A DNA stretch of 64,000 bases, taken from positions 124,001-188,000 of the forward strand of contig QFPW01000001.1 in assembly GCA_003241785.1 (NCBI GenBank). Reading direction: 5' to 3'. Source of the stretch: Rhodovulum sulfidophilum (GTDB lineage: Bacteria > Pseudomonadota > Alphaproteobacteria > Rhodobacterales > Rhodobacteraceae). Below are positions 9,401 to 16,206 of the stretch, piece by piece; within the stretch, counting starts at the first letter, position 1; each line of letters opens with the position of its first letter. Below the pieces are notes generated by a model, which was given only the letters and a program-made list of their open reading frames with translations, was not told where the DNA came from and searched no databases. The position numbers and the translations under genes were made by a program.

Positions 9401-9909
9401 CCGGGCTGAACCGCGAAGGGCGCGGCCGCCTGCTCGCCGCCTTCGACGAGGTGAACCGCAATTTCGCCACGCTGTTCCGGCACCTCTTCGGCGGCGGCGA
9501 GGCCAATCTCGTGCTGGTCGAGAGCGACGATCCGCTCGAGGCCGGGCTCGAGATCATGGCGATGCCGCCGGGCAAGAAGCTCGCGACGCTCTCGCTCCTC
9601 TCGGGCGGCGAGCAGACGCTGACGGCCCTGAGCCTGATCTTCGCGGTCTTCCTCGCCAATCCCTCGCCGATCTGCGTGCTCGACGAGGTCGACGCGCCGC
9701 TCGACGACGCCAATGTCGGGCGGTTCTGCGACCTGCTCGACGAGATGGTGGACCGCACCGAGACGCGCTTTCTCGTCATCACCCACCACGCGGTGACGAT
9801 GGGCCGGATGGACCGGCTCTTCGGCGTGACGATGCGCGAGCAGGGCGTGAGCCAGCTCGTCTCGGTCGATCTCGCCGCCGCCGAGCGCCTGGTCGAATCG
9901 ATCGGTTGA
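6442..9909 (+). CDS. smc: Chromosome segregation ATPase SMC
   Basis: An 1155-residue condensin subunit, the normal length. It starts at TTG 6442 (HFTKLRLLGFKSF), 72 bases after the FAD oxidase gene. The N-terminal head has Walker A GPNGCGKSN at 31-39 and a Q-loop LVRQGQIS. Long, extremely Ala/Glu/Arg-rich coiled coils flank a hinge at about residues 500-635. The C-terminal head has the signature LLSGGEQTL (Ser near 1054) and Walker B with Asp1081-Glu1082 in CVLDEVDAPLDD. It dimerises through the hinge and organises newly replicated origins, normally with ScpA and ScpB, which are not in this window. The coiled coils carry strong codon bias that opens long antisense frames. Confidence 0.97.
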   Translation: MHFTKLRLLGFKSFVDPTELLIAPGLTGVVGPNGCGKSNLLEALRWVMGETRASVMRGDGMEDVIFAGSGRRPARNHAEVTLTLDNRGRTAPAGFNEADTLEVVRRITRDAGSAYRANGKEARARDVQMLFADASTGAQSPSLVRQGQISELINAKPRARRRVLEEAAGISGLYQRRHEAELKLRATETNLSRVGDVLEALETQLAQLSRQARQAARYREIAEGLRRAEALLLCRLWRDAEDERMATTIALTDATRAAAKAEARAAETARLRAAAEEGLPALREEDAIAAAILQRVLLEGDRHESEVRAAIQTIATIEGQIRQLAQDRDREAALDADAGAMVERLAAETAELAAEEEGHGPRLAAARDAAAAAGGALGVAEAAFSARAEAAARLLAEHEAATRAEADARRRATDLTRALAEAETARDAAEAEQDRAIALRAEAEEAAAIAEDRAAGAEDALARAEETAADLRRADAEARAARSEAEGAARALASEAKGLRDLLDRSQGTARGILDRITVAPGFEAAFGAALGEDLALPAVEAGAEASGWLGLPPLDAPATLPEGAAPLAPRVEGPAVLARRLAAVGVVDRALGDRLQPFLAQGQRLVSPEGDLWRWDGLRVAAGAAPSAAAQRLRQKNRLTELEARGAEAEDRAEAARAREAQSAAAFAAAAAAEAAARAARKAAEAAAAEAERAHGRAGTAAEALGSRLAALRAGVTRRADELAEALAAAETAAETLADLADPAAAKAGVEAERLRVESARLTMLTLRAEADELDRAGRARDRRLGEIAREREGWAGRRASAADRLAGLDGRVAAAEDALAEARDRPAELEARGEDLARGRAEAGIRRDRAAQALAAAEAGLRDAGAADRAADRAAGDAREARARAEALAEAARARAEAEAERLTAETGQAPADLLAGLGADLRAIPPAVELEAEVTRLRRARDGLGAVNLRAEEDARALQSEYDTLLGERIDLEEAIKKLRLGIAGLNREGRGRLLAAFDEVNRNFATLFRHLFGGGEANLVLVESDDPLEAGLEIMAMPPGKKLATLSLLSGGEQTLTALSLIFAVFLANPSPICVLDEVDAPLDDANVGRFCDLLDEMVDRTETRFLVITHHAVTMGRMDRLFGVTMREQGVSQLVSVDLAAAERLVESIG

Positions 9910-10286
9910 GGCCACCCGCCGGAGCCGGCCTTCCGGCCGTCACCGCCATCCGGCGGTGGCGCCGCGCCAGGCGTTCCGCGCGTGGCGGCGGAGCACCCGC
10001 GGCGCGCTTCGGGACCTGCGCCCGTGGCGGGCGCGCGCTTCGGGCGGAGCACCTCGGCGCACCCCGAGCCCCTGTGACGGGCTCCGGGTGCTCCACCAGC
10101 GGCTCGCTTCTGCCATGGTTCATATGGCCTGGAAATCTATCGGGCAGTCCGCGCCGGGATCGAAGATCCCGGAGCGAGGGGCCCCGCCAACAGGCGGGGA
10201 GAAACCCTGACTCGCGGCCAACAGGCCGCTCCGCCGGATCCGGGCACCAGCCCGGATCCCCCTCTTCGCCCGGCCGGAAAAAGAGA
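9910..10286. other. Gene-free interval rich in inverted repeats
   Basis: No frame here looks like a protein. The stretch between smc and the tRNA-Leu terminator holds several perfect inverted repeats (listed separately), a short AT-richer patch at about 10110-10142, and no recognisable promoter. It is the largest non-coding interval in the window. Confidence 0.6.
10154..10259. repeat. Row of four short perfect hairpins
   Basis: Four consecutive perfect inverted repeats lie in 106 bases: 10154-10172 (8-bp arms, loop GAA), 10182-10199 (7-bp arms, loop AACA), 10214-10229 (6-bp arms, loop AACA) and 10236-10259 (10-bp arms GGATCCGGGC, loop ACCA). Two share the core GCCAACAGGC. None is followed by a T-run, so they are not ordinary terminators. 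They lie downstream of smc and beyond the tRNA-Leu terminator. Confidence 0.7.
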
Positions 10287-10314
10287 AAGCCCGGCGGGAT
10301 GTCCCGCCGGGCTT
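10278..10314 (-). terminator. Intrinsic terminator of tRNA-Leu
   Basis: A perfect 13-bp stem (10287-10299 with 10302-10314) is followed on the minus strand by TTTCTCTTTTT (10278-10288). It lies 25 bases beyond the 3' end of tRNA-Leu and reads in the same direction. Confidence 0.85.
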
Positions 10315-10338
10315 CTTCCGCGCTTGAAATAAAGCGCT

Positions 10339-10425
10339 TGGTGCGGTCGAGAAGACTCGAACTTCCACGGGGGTTAGCCCACAGCGACCTCAACGCTGCG
10401 CGTCTACCAATTCCGCCACGACCGC
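10339..10425 (-). tRNA. tRNA-Leu(GAG)
   Basis: An 87-base tRNA read on the minus strand. The 5' acceptor strand GCGGTCG (10425-10419) pairs with CGACCGC near the 3' end, and the CCA is encoded (10341-10339). The anticodon stem CAGCG/CGCTG encloses TTGAGGT, giving anticodon GAG (bases 10391-10389), which reads CUC/CUU leucine codons. A long variable arm, as expected for leucine, follows, then the T-arm with GTTCGAGTC. A promoter precedes it and a strong terminator follows, so it is a single-gene transcript. Confidence 0.97.
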
Positions 10426-10434
10426 GTGGGGGGG

Positions 10435-10463
10435 CTTCTAGCAAAGGCCTCCGGGGATGTGAA
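10435..10463 (-). promoter_or_regulatory. Promoter of tRNA-Leu
   Basis: On the minus strand, TTCACA (10463-10458) and TAGAAG (10440-10435) are separated by 17 bases, with a C before the -10 (CTAGAA). Transcription would begin at about 10428, just before the mature tRNA 5' end at 10425. Confidence 0.5.
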
Positions 10464-10652
10464 GAGGCGAAGATCCTTTTCCCGCGCGTTTTTTCGCGGC
10501 CCCGGAACCGGTCCCGGACGGCGCCGATCGGACCCGGATCCCCGAACCGCCGGCGCTCTCGCCGGGGCGGCCGCTCTGGCGCCCCGGCCCCGGTTTGCTC
10601 TAGGAAATCCCATCCCCCGCGGTCACGCGAATCGCCGAAGCGAGAGCCAGCC

Positions 10653-11363
10653 ATGTCGACCCAGCCACGCGAATCGCGGTCCGATGACCTGTCCCCGGCC
10701 ATCGAATGGCGCGTCTCGGACACGCCCGTCGCCTATCCCGAGGCGCTCGCCACGATGGAGACGCGGGTCGAGGAGATGATCGCGGGCCAGGCGGGCGAGC
10801 TCGTCTGGCTGCTCGAGCATCCGCCGCTCTACACCGCCGGCACCTCGGCGCGGGCCGAGGACCTGCTGATGCCGGACCGCTTCCCGGTCTATCAGGGCCG
10901 GCGCGGCGGCGAGTACACCTACCACGGGCCCGGCCAGCGCGTCGCCTATGCGATGCTCGACCTCAACGCCCGCGGGCGCGATGTCCGCGCCTATGTCTGG
11001 AAGCTCGAGGAATGGGTGATCCGGGCGCTCGCGGAATTCAACGTCACGGCCGAGCGCCGGGCGGGCCGCGTCGGCGTCTGGGTCGCGCGCCCCGACAAGC
11101 CGCCGCTGCCCGACGGATCGCCGGCCGAGGACAAGATCGCCGCGATCGGCGTCCGGGTCCGGCGCTGGATCGCCTTCCACGGCATCGCGATCAACGTCGA
11201 GCCCGATCTCGAGCATTTCGCGGGCATCGTGCCCTGCGGCATCCGCGGCTACGGCGTCACGAGCCTCGTCGATCTCGGCCTGCCGGTGACCATGGCCGAT
11301 CTCGACGTCGCCCTCGCGCGGTGGTTCGAGACCGTCTTCGGCGCGGCCGACCGGCGCGGCTGA
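10653..11363 (+). CDS. lipB: Lipoyl(octanoyl) transferase LipB
   Basis: A 236-residue cytosolic enzyme that moves the octanoyl group from acyl carrier protein to lipoyl domains, the first step of lipoate synthesis. Key features are GGEYTYHGPGQ at residues 85-95, the catalytic Lys161 in KIAAIGVRV and the acyl-accepting Cys195 in GIVPCGI. The length is typical. The start at ATG 10653 (MSTQPRESR) gives a normal N-terminus. It is transcribed alone after the tRNA-Leu region, and a hairpin follows the stop by about 16 bases. LipA is not in this window. Confidence 0.96.
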   Translation: MSTQPRESRSDDLSPAIEWRVSDTPVAYPEALATMETRVEEMIAGQAGELVWLLEHPPLYTAGTSARAEDLLMPDRFPVYQGRRGGEYTYHGPGQRVAYAMLDLNARGRDVRAYVWKLEEWVIRALAEFNVTAERRAGRVGVWVARPDKPPLPDGSPAEDKIAAIGVRVRRWIAFHGIAINVEPDLEHFAGIVPCGIRGYGVTSLVDLGLPVTMADLDVALARWFETVFGAADRRG

Positions 11364-11373
11364 CCCCGGGAAC

Positions 11374-11395
11374 GAAAACGCGCCCCGGAGGGCGC
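11374..11395 (-). terminator. Hairpin terminator between lipB and the small minus-strand gene
   Basis: GCGCCC (11380-11385) pairs with GGGCGC (11390-11395) around the loop CGGA. Read on the minus strand the stem is followed by GTTTTCGTT, so it best serves the 43-codon gene at 11419-11550; it may also slow transcription leaving lipB. Confidence 0.6.
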
Positions 11396-11418
11396 TTCAT
11401 AAGAAGCGGAAGGTGTCC

Positions 11419-11550
11419 TCAGCGCCGCGGGCCGCGCGGATCTGGGTCCCGCCTCACGCGGATCGGGACCGGCTCGGGGCGCGGAGCAAGCGCGGCCGCG
11501 AGCCACGCGATGATCCGTTCCACCAAACCGGAATCATGCTTCGCCTGCAT
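11419..11550 (-). CDS. Small 43-residue protein
   Basis: A short frame coding for MQAKHDSGLVERIIAW and continuing with a hydrophobic helix (AALA) and a basic, Pro/Arg-rich tail ending DPRGPRR. It is supported by an AAGGAG ribosome site placed eight bases before the ATG at 11550 and by a hairpin terminator 24 bases past its stop. The longer frame upstream is less likely because no ribosome site precedes it. The pattern of an amphipathic helix with a charged tail suggests a membrane-associated micropeptide. I recognise no family. It follows thrS on the same strand with a 108-base gap. Confidence 0.5.
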   Translation of the reverse strand: MQAKHDSGLVERIIAWLAAALAPRPEPVPIRVRRDPDPRGPRR

Positions 11551-11658
11551 CCTCGCGTCTCCTTGCTCGCAGCGGGTCACGTCTCCCACAAGACGGACAT
11601 GGGGACCCAACCCGCCGGGTGCAAGATCGTTCCCCGCGGCGAAACGCGCCGCCGGGGG

Positions 11659-13635
11659 TCAGAGCCCCCGGACGATGTCGGGCGGAGTCGCCTCCGCCAC
11701 CAGCGCCTCGATCGTCAGATCGACCGGCCGCGACTCGGTGCCCTGGTCGCCGAGCCGGCGCACCGAGACGGTCCGGTCCGCGACCTCGCGCGCGCCGACC
11801 GCGAGGATCACCGGCACCTTCGACAGGCTGTGCTCGCGGACCTTGTAGTTGATCTTCTCGTTACGGAGATCCGCCTCGGCCCGCACGCCCTTGGCCCGGA
11901 GCGCCATCATCACCTGCTCGGCGTAGTCGTTGGCGTCCGAGACGATCGGCGCCACCACCACCTGACGAGGTGCCAGCCACAGCGGGAACTTGCCGGCGTA
12001 ATGCTCGATCAGCACGCCGGTGAACCGCTCGAACGAGCCGAGGATCGCGCGATGCAGCATGTAGGGCCGGTGCTTGTCGCCGTCCTCGCCGACGTATTCC
12101 GCCCCGAGCCGCTCGGGCAGCTGCGCGTCGACCTGGAAGGTGCCGCACTGCCACTCGCGCCCGATGGCGTCGGTGAGCTTGAAGTCGAGCTTCGGCCCGT
12201 AGAAGGCGCCCTCGCCCGGATCGATCTGGTAGGACACGCCGACCTGATTGATCGCGTTCTCGAGCGCGCCCTCGACCTTGTCCCAGGTCTCGTCCGAGCC
12301 GATGCGTACCTCGGGCCGGGTCGAGAGCTTGATGTCGAACTTGTCGAAGCCGAGGTCGGCGTAGACGCTCGACAGAAGCTCGATGAAGGCCGCGCATTCG
12401 CTCTCGATCTGGTCCTCGGTGCAGAAGATATGCGCGTCGTCCTGGGTGAAGCCGCGCACGCGCATCAGCCCGTGCATCGAGCCCGACGGCTCGTAGCGGT
12501 GGCAGGCGCCGAATTCGGCGAGCCGGAGCGGCAGGTCGCGATAGGACTTCAGGCCCTGGTTGTAGACCTGGACGTGGCAGGGGCAGTTCATCGGCTTCAG
12601 CGCGTTGATGCGCTTCTCCTTGGCCGCCTCCTCCTGCACCTCCACGAGGAACATGTGCTCCTGATAGGCCTCCCAGTGGCCGGAGGCTTCCCAGAGCTTG
12701 CGGTCGACCACCTGCGGCGTGCGGATCTCCTTGTAGCCCGCCCCGCGCAGCCGGCGGCGCATGTAGTCCTCGAGCGTCCGGTAGAGCGTCCAGCCTTCCG
12801 GGTGCCAGAACACCATGCCGGGCGCCTCTTCCTGCATGTGGAAGAGCTTCATCTCGCGGCCGAGCTTGCGGTGGTCGCGCTTCGCCGCCTCTTCCAGGCG
12901 GAAGAGATAGGCCTTGAGCTCGTCCTTGGTCCGGAACGCCACGCCGTAGATGCGCTGCAGCATCGGCCGGTCGCTGTCGCCGCGCCAGTAGGCGCCGGCG
13001 ACGTTCATGAGCTTGAACGCGTCCGCCGGCACCTGGCCGGTGTTCGCGAGATGCGGGCCGCGGCAGAGGTCCTGCCAGTGGCCGTGCCAGTACATCCGGA
13101 TCGGCTGCCCCTCGGGGATCATGCCGACGAGCTCGACCTTGTAGGGTTCGCCCAGCGCCTCGTAGTGGCGCACCGCGCGGTCGCGGTCCCAGATCTCGGT
13201 CGTCACGGGATCGCGCAGCGCGATGATCTCGCGCATCTTCTTCTCGATCGCGGCGAGGTCCTCGGTCGTGAACGGCTCGGCGCGGTCGAAGTCGTAGTAC
13301 CAGCCGTTCTCGATCACCGGGCCGATCGTGACCTTCACGTCGGGCCAGAGCTCCTGCACCGCGCGCGCCATGATATGCGCCGCGTCGTGGCGGATGAGGC
13401 CGAGCGCGATCGCCTCGTCCTTGGCGGTGTGGATCGCGACGCTCGCATCCTCGGTGATCGGCTGGCTGAGATCGGTCAGCCGCCCGTCCACGCTCGCGGC
13501 GATGGCGGCCTTCGACAGCGATTTCGACAGGCTCTCGGCGATCGCCGCGCCGGTCACGCCGGCGGGATAGGAGCGCACCGCCCCGTCGGGCAGGGTGATC
13601 GCAACCTGGCTCAGGTCAGCCGCCGCGTCGCTCAT
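11659..13635 (-). CDS. thrS: Threonyl-tRNA synthetase
   Basis: A 658-residue class II synthetase that charges tRNA-Thr. It has the N-terminal TGS domain (about residues 10-72), the editing domain with the H83-x3-H87 motif (RHDAAHI), the catalytic core with the zinc-site segment MNCPCH at 349-354 (Cys351 ligand), class II motif 2 (FGACHRYEPSGSMHGLMRVRGF), and the C-terminal anticodon domain (LWLAPRQVVVAPI). Length and domain order are complete. AAAGGAG lies ahead of the ATG at 13635, and a CTTGAC-type promoter lies about 50 bases further up. No long leader or T-box is present. Confidence 0.98.
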   Translation of the reverse strand: MSDAAADLSQVAITLPDGAVRSYPAGVTGAAIAESLSKSLSKAAIAASVDGRLTDLSQPITEDASVAIHTAKDEAIALGLIRHDAAHIMARAVQELWPDVKVTIGPVIENGWYYDFDRAEPFTTEDLAAIEKKMREIIALRDPVTTEIWDRDRAVRHYEALGEPYKVELVGMIPEGQPIRMYWHGHWQDLCRGPHLANTGQVPADAFKLMNVAGAYWRGDSDRPMLQRIYGVAFRTKDELKAYLFRLEEAAKRDHRKLGREMKLFHMQEEAPGMVFWHPEGWTLYRTLEDYMRRRLRGAGYKEIRTPQVVDRKLWEASGHWEAYQEHMFLVEVQEEAAKEKRINALKPMNCPCHVQVYNQGLKSYRDLPLRLAEFGACHRYEPSGSMHGLMRVRGFTQDDAHIFCTEDQIESECAAFIELLSSVYADLGFDKFDIKLSTRPEVRIGSDETWDKVEGALENAINQVGVSYQIDPGEGAFYGPKLDFKLTDAIGREWQCGTFQVDAQLPERLGAEYVGEDGDKHRPYMLHRAILGSFERFTGVLIEHYAGKFPLWLAPRQVVVAPIVSDANDYAEQVMMALRAKGVRAEADLRNEKINYKVREHSLSKVPVILAVGAREVADRTVSVRRLGDQGTESRPVDLTIEALVAEATPPDIVRGL

Positions 13636-13691
13636 GGTCGTCTCCTTTGGGTTTGGCGCCTACCACGCGCCCGGGTCTCAGGGAGGTTCCG

Positions 13692-13720
13692 CCGTTAGGC
13701 CCGGCGCGGCCCGAAGTCAA
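13692..13720 (-). promoter_or_regulatory. Promoter of thrS
   Basis: On the minus strand, TTGACT (13720-13715) is preceded by C, and TAACGG (13697-13692), also preceded by C, follows after 17 bases. It fits the CTTGAC-N17-CTATAT type. The predicted transcript start near 13685 gives a leader of about 50 bases. Confidence 0.5.
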
Positions 13721-13826
13721 GGCGGGCGAGTGGGGGCGGGCGGCGACCCGCGCCGCCCGCTTGCGCGACGGCCGCGCGCGGTCCAAACCGGTCCGCGACG
13801 AGACACGGCGCCCCGGGAGACCCGCG

Positions 13827-14576
13827 ATGGAAGAGACGAAGCTGACCCTGCCCGACGGCCGCGCCATCGCCTACCGGCGGCAGCCTGGGCGGGGACCGGG
13901 AGTAGTCTTCCTCGGCGGCTTCCGCTCCGACATGACCGGGACCAAGGCGCGGCACCTCGCCGATTTCTGCGCCGCCGAGGGCCGCGCCTTCCTGCGCTTC
14001 GACTACACCGGGCACGGGGCTTCCTCGGGCGATTTCCTCGACGGCGCGATCGGCGACTGGGCGCGCGACGCCGCCGACGCGGTGACGGCGCTCAGCGAGG
14101 GCAGGCAGATCTTCGTCGGCTCGTCGATGGGCGGCTGGATCGCGCTTCTGCTTGCGAAGCGGATGCCGGAGCGGTTCGCCGGGCTCGTCGGCATCGCGCC
14201 GGCGCCGGATTTCACCGAGGATTCGATGTGGGCGGGCTTCGACGCGGCGCAGCGCGCGGCGCTGGTCGCGGACGGCCGGGTCGCGGTGCCGACCGACTAC
14301 GCCGACGAGCCCTATGTGATCACCCGCCGGCTGATCGAGGAGGGGCGGAGCCAGCTCGTGCTGCGCGCGCCGCTGGACCTGCCGTTCCCGACCCGGATCC
14401 TGCAGGGCACCGCCGATACCGACGTCGACCCCTCGGTGGCGCTGCGCCTGCTCGCCCATGCCACCGCGCCGGACATGGCCCTGACGCTGGTGAAGGGGGC
14501 GGATCACCGCTTCAGCGCGCCGGCCGATCTCGCGCTCATCACCCGGACCGTCGCGGAGCTGCTGGCGCCCTTCTGA
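13827..14576 (+). CDS. Alpha/beta-hydrolase (serine hydrolase, ABHD10-like)
   Basis: A 249-residue cytosolic serine hydrolase. The oxyanion region VVFLGGFRSDM (about 26-36), DYTGHGASSG at 59-68 and the nucleophile elbow GSSMGG with Ser100 are clear. A catalytic Asp near 199 (GTADTDVDP) and His227 (GADHRFS) complete the triad. FRSDMTGTKA resembles bacterial relatives of mitochondrial ABHD10, which act on acylated or glucuronidated substrates; the true substrate here is unknown. The gene diverges from thrS by 191 bases and ends at a strong hairpin. I chose ATG 13827 because the residues before it look like antisense noise. Confidence 0.88.
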   Translation: MEETKLTLPDGRAIAYRRQPGRGPGVVFLGGFRSDMTGTKARHLADFCAAEGRAFLRFDYTGHGASSGDFLDGAIGDWARDAADAVTALSEGRQIFVGSSMGGWIALLLAKRMPERFAGLVGIAPAPDFTEDSMWAGFDAAQRAALVADGRVAVPTDYADEPYVITRRLIEEGRSQLVLRAPLDLPFPTRILQGTADTDVDPSVALRLLAHATAPDMALTLVKGADHRFSAPADLALITRTVAELLAPF

Positions 14577-14597
14577 AAACCTCGGCCTGAAATGTCG

Positions 14598-14633
14598 GCG
14601 CCCGCGCCGGTCGCTGTGACCGGCCGCGGGCGC
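14598..14633. terminator. Hairpin between convergent genes
   Basis: A 15-bp stem with one bulged C (GCGCCCGCG plus CCGGTC paired with GACCGG plus CGCGGGCGC, loop GCTGT) separates the plus-strand hydrolase from the minus-strand DUF465 gene. The plus side ends in TTCT, so it is a plausible two-way terminator. Confidence 0.65.
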
Positions 14634-14668
14634 TTCTAATCTCTATGCGAGTGGATCGTGCGAAGGAT

Positions 14669-14842
14669 CTAGTGCTCGACCGCCTCTAGCTTCACGATTT
14701 CCTGCTTGAGTTGCAGTTTCTTGAGCTTGAGCTGCTTGATGTTGAGATCGTCCGCGGCCGGATGCCGTTGCTCGGTTTCGATCACATCGGACAGGGTCTG
14801 GTGCTTCTTGCGGAGTTCCATCAGGTGAGAACCCAGGCTCAT
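14669..14842 (-). CDS. YdcH/DUF465 family small protein
   Basis: A 57-residue, highly charged, helical peptide of the YdcH (DUF465) family. The family hallmark is HxxLxxxIxxxExRHPxAdD followed by LKxxKLxLKdEI; here it appears as HQTLSDVIETEQRHPAADD and LKLKKLQLKQEI. It is probably a coiled-coil dimer in the cytoplasm; no biochemical role is established for the family. The start is set by AGGAGAC directly before the ATG at 14842, which removes 15 residues of a longer open frame. It stands alone, convergent with the preceding hydrolase. Confidence 0.9.
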   Translation of the reverse strand: MSLGSHLMELRKKHQTLSDVIETEQRHPAADDLNIKQLKLKKLQLKQEIVKLEAVEH

Positions 14843-15121
14843 GAGCCGTCTCCTACTCAGCTGTTTCGAACCGAGCCAGTAGAGCACCGATCGCCTCGCC
14901 TGTCACGCGAAGCGGGGTCCTGACCCGATCGGATCGCGCCGAGGTGAGGACCGGGGAGCGTCGTCCCGACCGCCGGGGCCCTTCGGCGGCGCGGCAGGGA
15001 CAGGATGTCAGCGAGACGAAGGGTTTATCGGATGGCATCCGGCGGGATCTCGCCACTGCGAAAAGTGATTGCGCGCTCGCGGCTCAACCTTTGCGAAGAT
15101 TTCACGCCACGGGCCGTGGAG

Positions 15122-15937
15122 TTAGCGACATTTCGCCGCCGCCTCGATCCCGAGGGGGGCGGCGTCGCGCAGCGCCTGCTCGGCCTCCGGGGCGTAGCCT
15201 CCCGAATCACCCGCGTGCGACGCCCCGCGGTGCACGACGAGCGGCGGCGCCAGCACCAGCGGTCCGGCGGCGCCCTTCCGCGCGCGGACCAGAACCCGCC
15301 CGGCCGGACGACCCGATCGCGGCGCGACAGGAAGCACGACGGTCGAGCCGGCCCTGCCCTCGAGCCCGGCGAGGATCGCGCCCAGCCGCTCGGCGCGATG
15401 GACCAGCGTGAGCCAGCCGCCCGGCGCGAGGCGCCGGAGCCCGGCGTCGATCCAGTCGCCGAGCCCCGCCTCCTCGACATGCGCGGCCCGCCGGCCGGGG
15501 TCGCGCGGCGCGGTCGCGGTCCCCCCGGCGTAGAAGGGCGGGTTCGCGATCACATGGTCGAAGCTCCGGCCGCGCAACTCAACCGGAGGTCGTCTCAGGT
15601 CGCCGGTATGGACCGCCAGCGCGATCCCGTTCGCCGCCGCGTTGGCGCGGGCGAGCGCCGCGTAGCCCGGCTGGGCCTCGAGCCCGTGCAGGTCGAGCCC
15701 GGGCACCCGCGCGGCGAGGCACAGGATCGCGACACCGGCGCCGCAGCCGAGCTCCAGCACCGACTGGCCGGCGCGCGCGGGCGTGAAAGCGGCGAGAAAG
15801 ACCGGATCGGTCGCGGCCCGATAGCCCGAGACCGGCTGGCGGATCCGGAGCCGCCCGCCGAGAAACCCGTCCTCGCTGAGCGCCCCGAGACCAGGATCCG
15901 GCCCGGGATCCGACCCGGCGTCCGGCGCGTCGCTCAT
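15122..15937 (-). CDS. tRNA1(Val) A37 N6-methyltransferase-like protein (TrmN6 family)
   Basis: A 271-residue class I SAM-dependent methyltransferase. It shows the SAM loop LELGCGAG at 61-68 and the adenine-amino methyltransferase motif NPPFY at 132-136, preceded by the long RIRQPVSGYRAATDPVFLAAF block characteristic of the YfiC/TrmN6 group. It should methylate N6 of an adenine, by homology A37 of tRNA-Val. The start overlaps the stop of the upstream DUF2007 gene by four bases (ATGA), so the two are translated together. The C-terminus after residue 255 (rich in Ala and Glu) is poorly conserved. Confidence 0.85.
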   Translation of the reverse strand: MSDAPDAGSDPGPDPGLGALSEDGFLGGRLRIRQPVSGYRAATDPVFLAAFTPARAGQSVLELGCGAGVAILCLAARVPGLDLHGLEAQPGYAALARANAAANGIALAVHTGDLRRPPVELRGRSFDHVIANPPFYAGGTATAPRDPGRRAAHVEEAGLGDWIDAGLRRLAPGGWLTLVHRAERLGAILAGLEGRAGSTVVLPVAPRSGRPAGRVLVRARKGAAGPLVLAPPLVVHRGASHAGDSGGYAPEAEQALRDAAPLGIEAAAKCR

Positions 15938-16155
15938 TCCGGCAGCAGCCCGTCCACGGCGTTGTCCCGCAGGATCGCCCGGGCGCGGAACACGTCCCGG
16001 TCCGCGACCAGAAGCCGCTTCGGGAACAACCCGATGCCGCCTTCGAGCACGCTCATATGGACGTCCATCACAAAGCAGTCTATATCCTCCGCGCGCAGCA
16101 AGGCGGTGGAAAATGGTATGATCGTGGGGTCTGTCGTGCGCAGGATTTCCTTCAT
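15934..16155 (-). CDS. DUF2007 small signal-transducing-type protein
   Basis: A 73-residue protein of the DUF2007 type (ferredoxin-like fold related to PII C-terminal domains). The recognisable pattern is a short strand (MKEILRTTDP), a helix (FSTALLRAEDI), the strand-loop CFVMDVHMS, and an RLLVADRDVFRARAILRD helix at the end. Its role is not established. It is the first gene of a two-gene unit with the tRNA methyltransferase and diverges from the polyprenyl synthase, 51 bases separating the two starts. Confidence 0.85.
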   Translation of the reverse strand: MKEILRTTDPTIIPFSTALLRAEDIDCFVMDVHMSVLEGGIGLFPKRLLVADRDVFRARAILRDNAVDGLLPE

Positions 16156-16206
16156 TGTCCGAAGCCTAGGGCGCCCGCGCGCCGAGGTCGAGGGGCTCGT
16201 GACAGG

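Noticed and set aside
5194..9915. A 1573-codon open frame antisense to mnmC and smc
   Set aside because: It is a codon-bias shadow of the Ala/Glu/Arg-rich coiled coils of SMC; the translation is low-complexity and lacks start context or any family feature.
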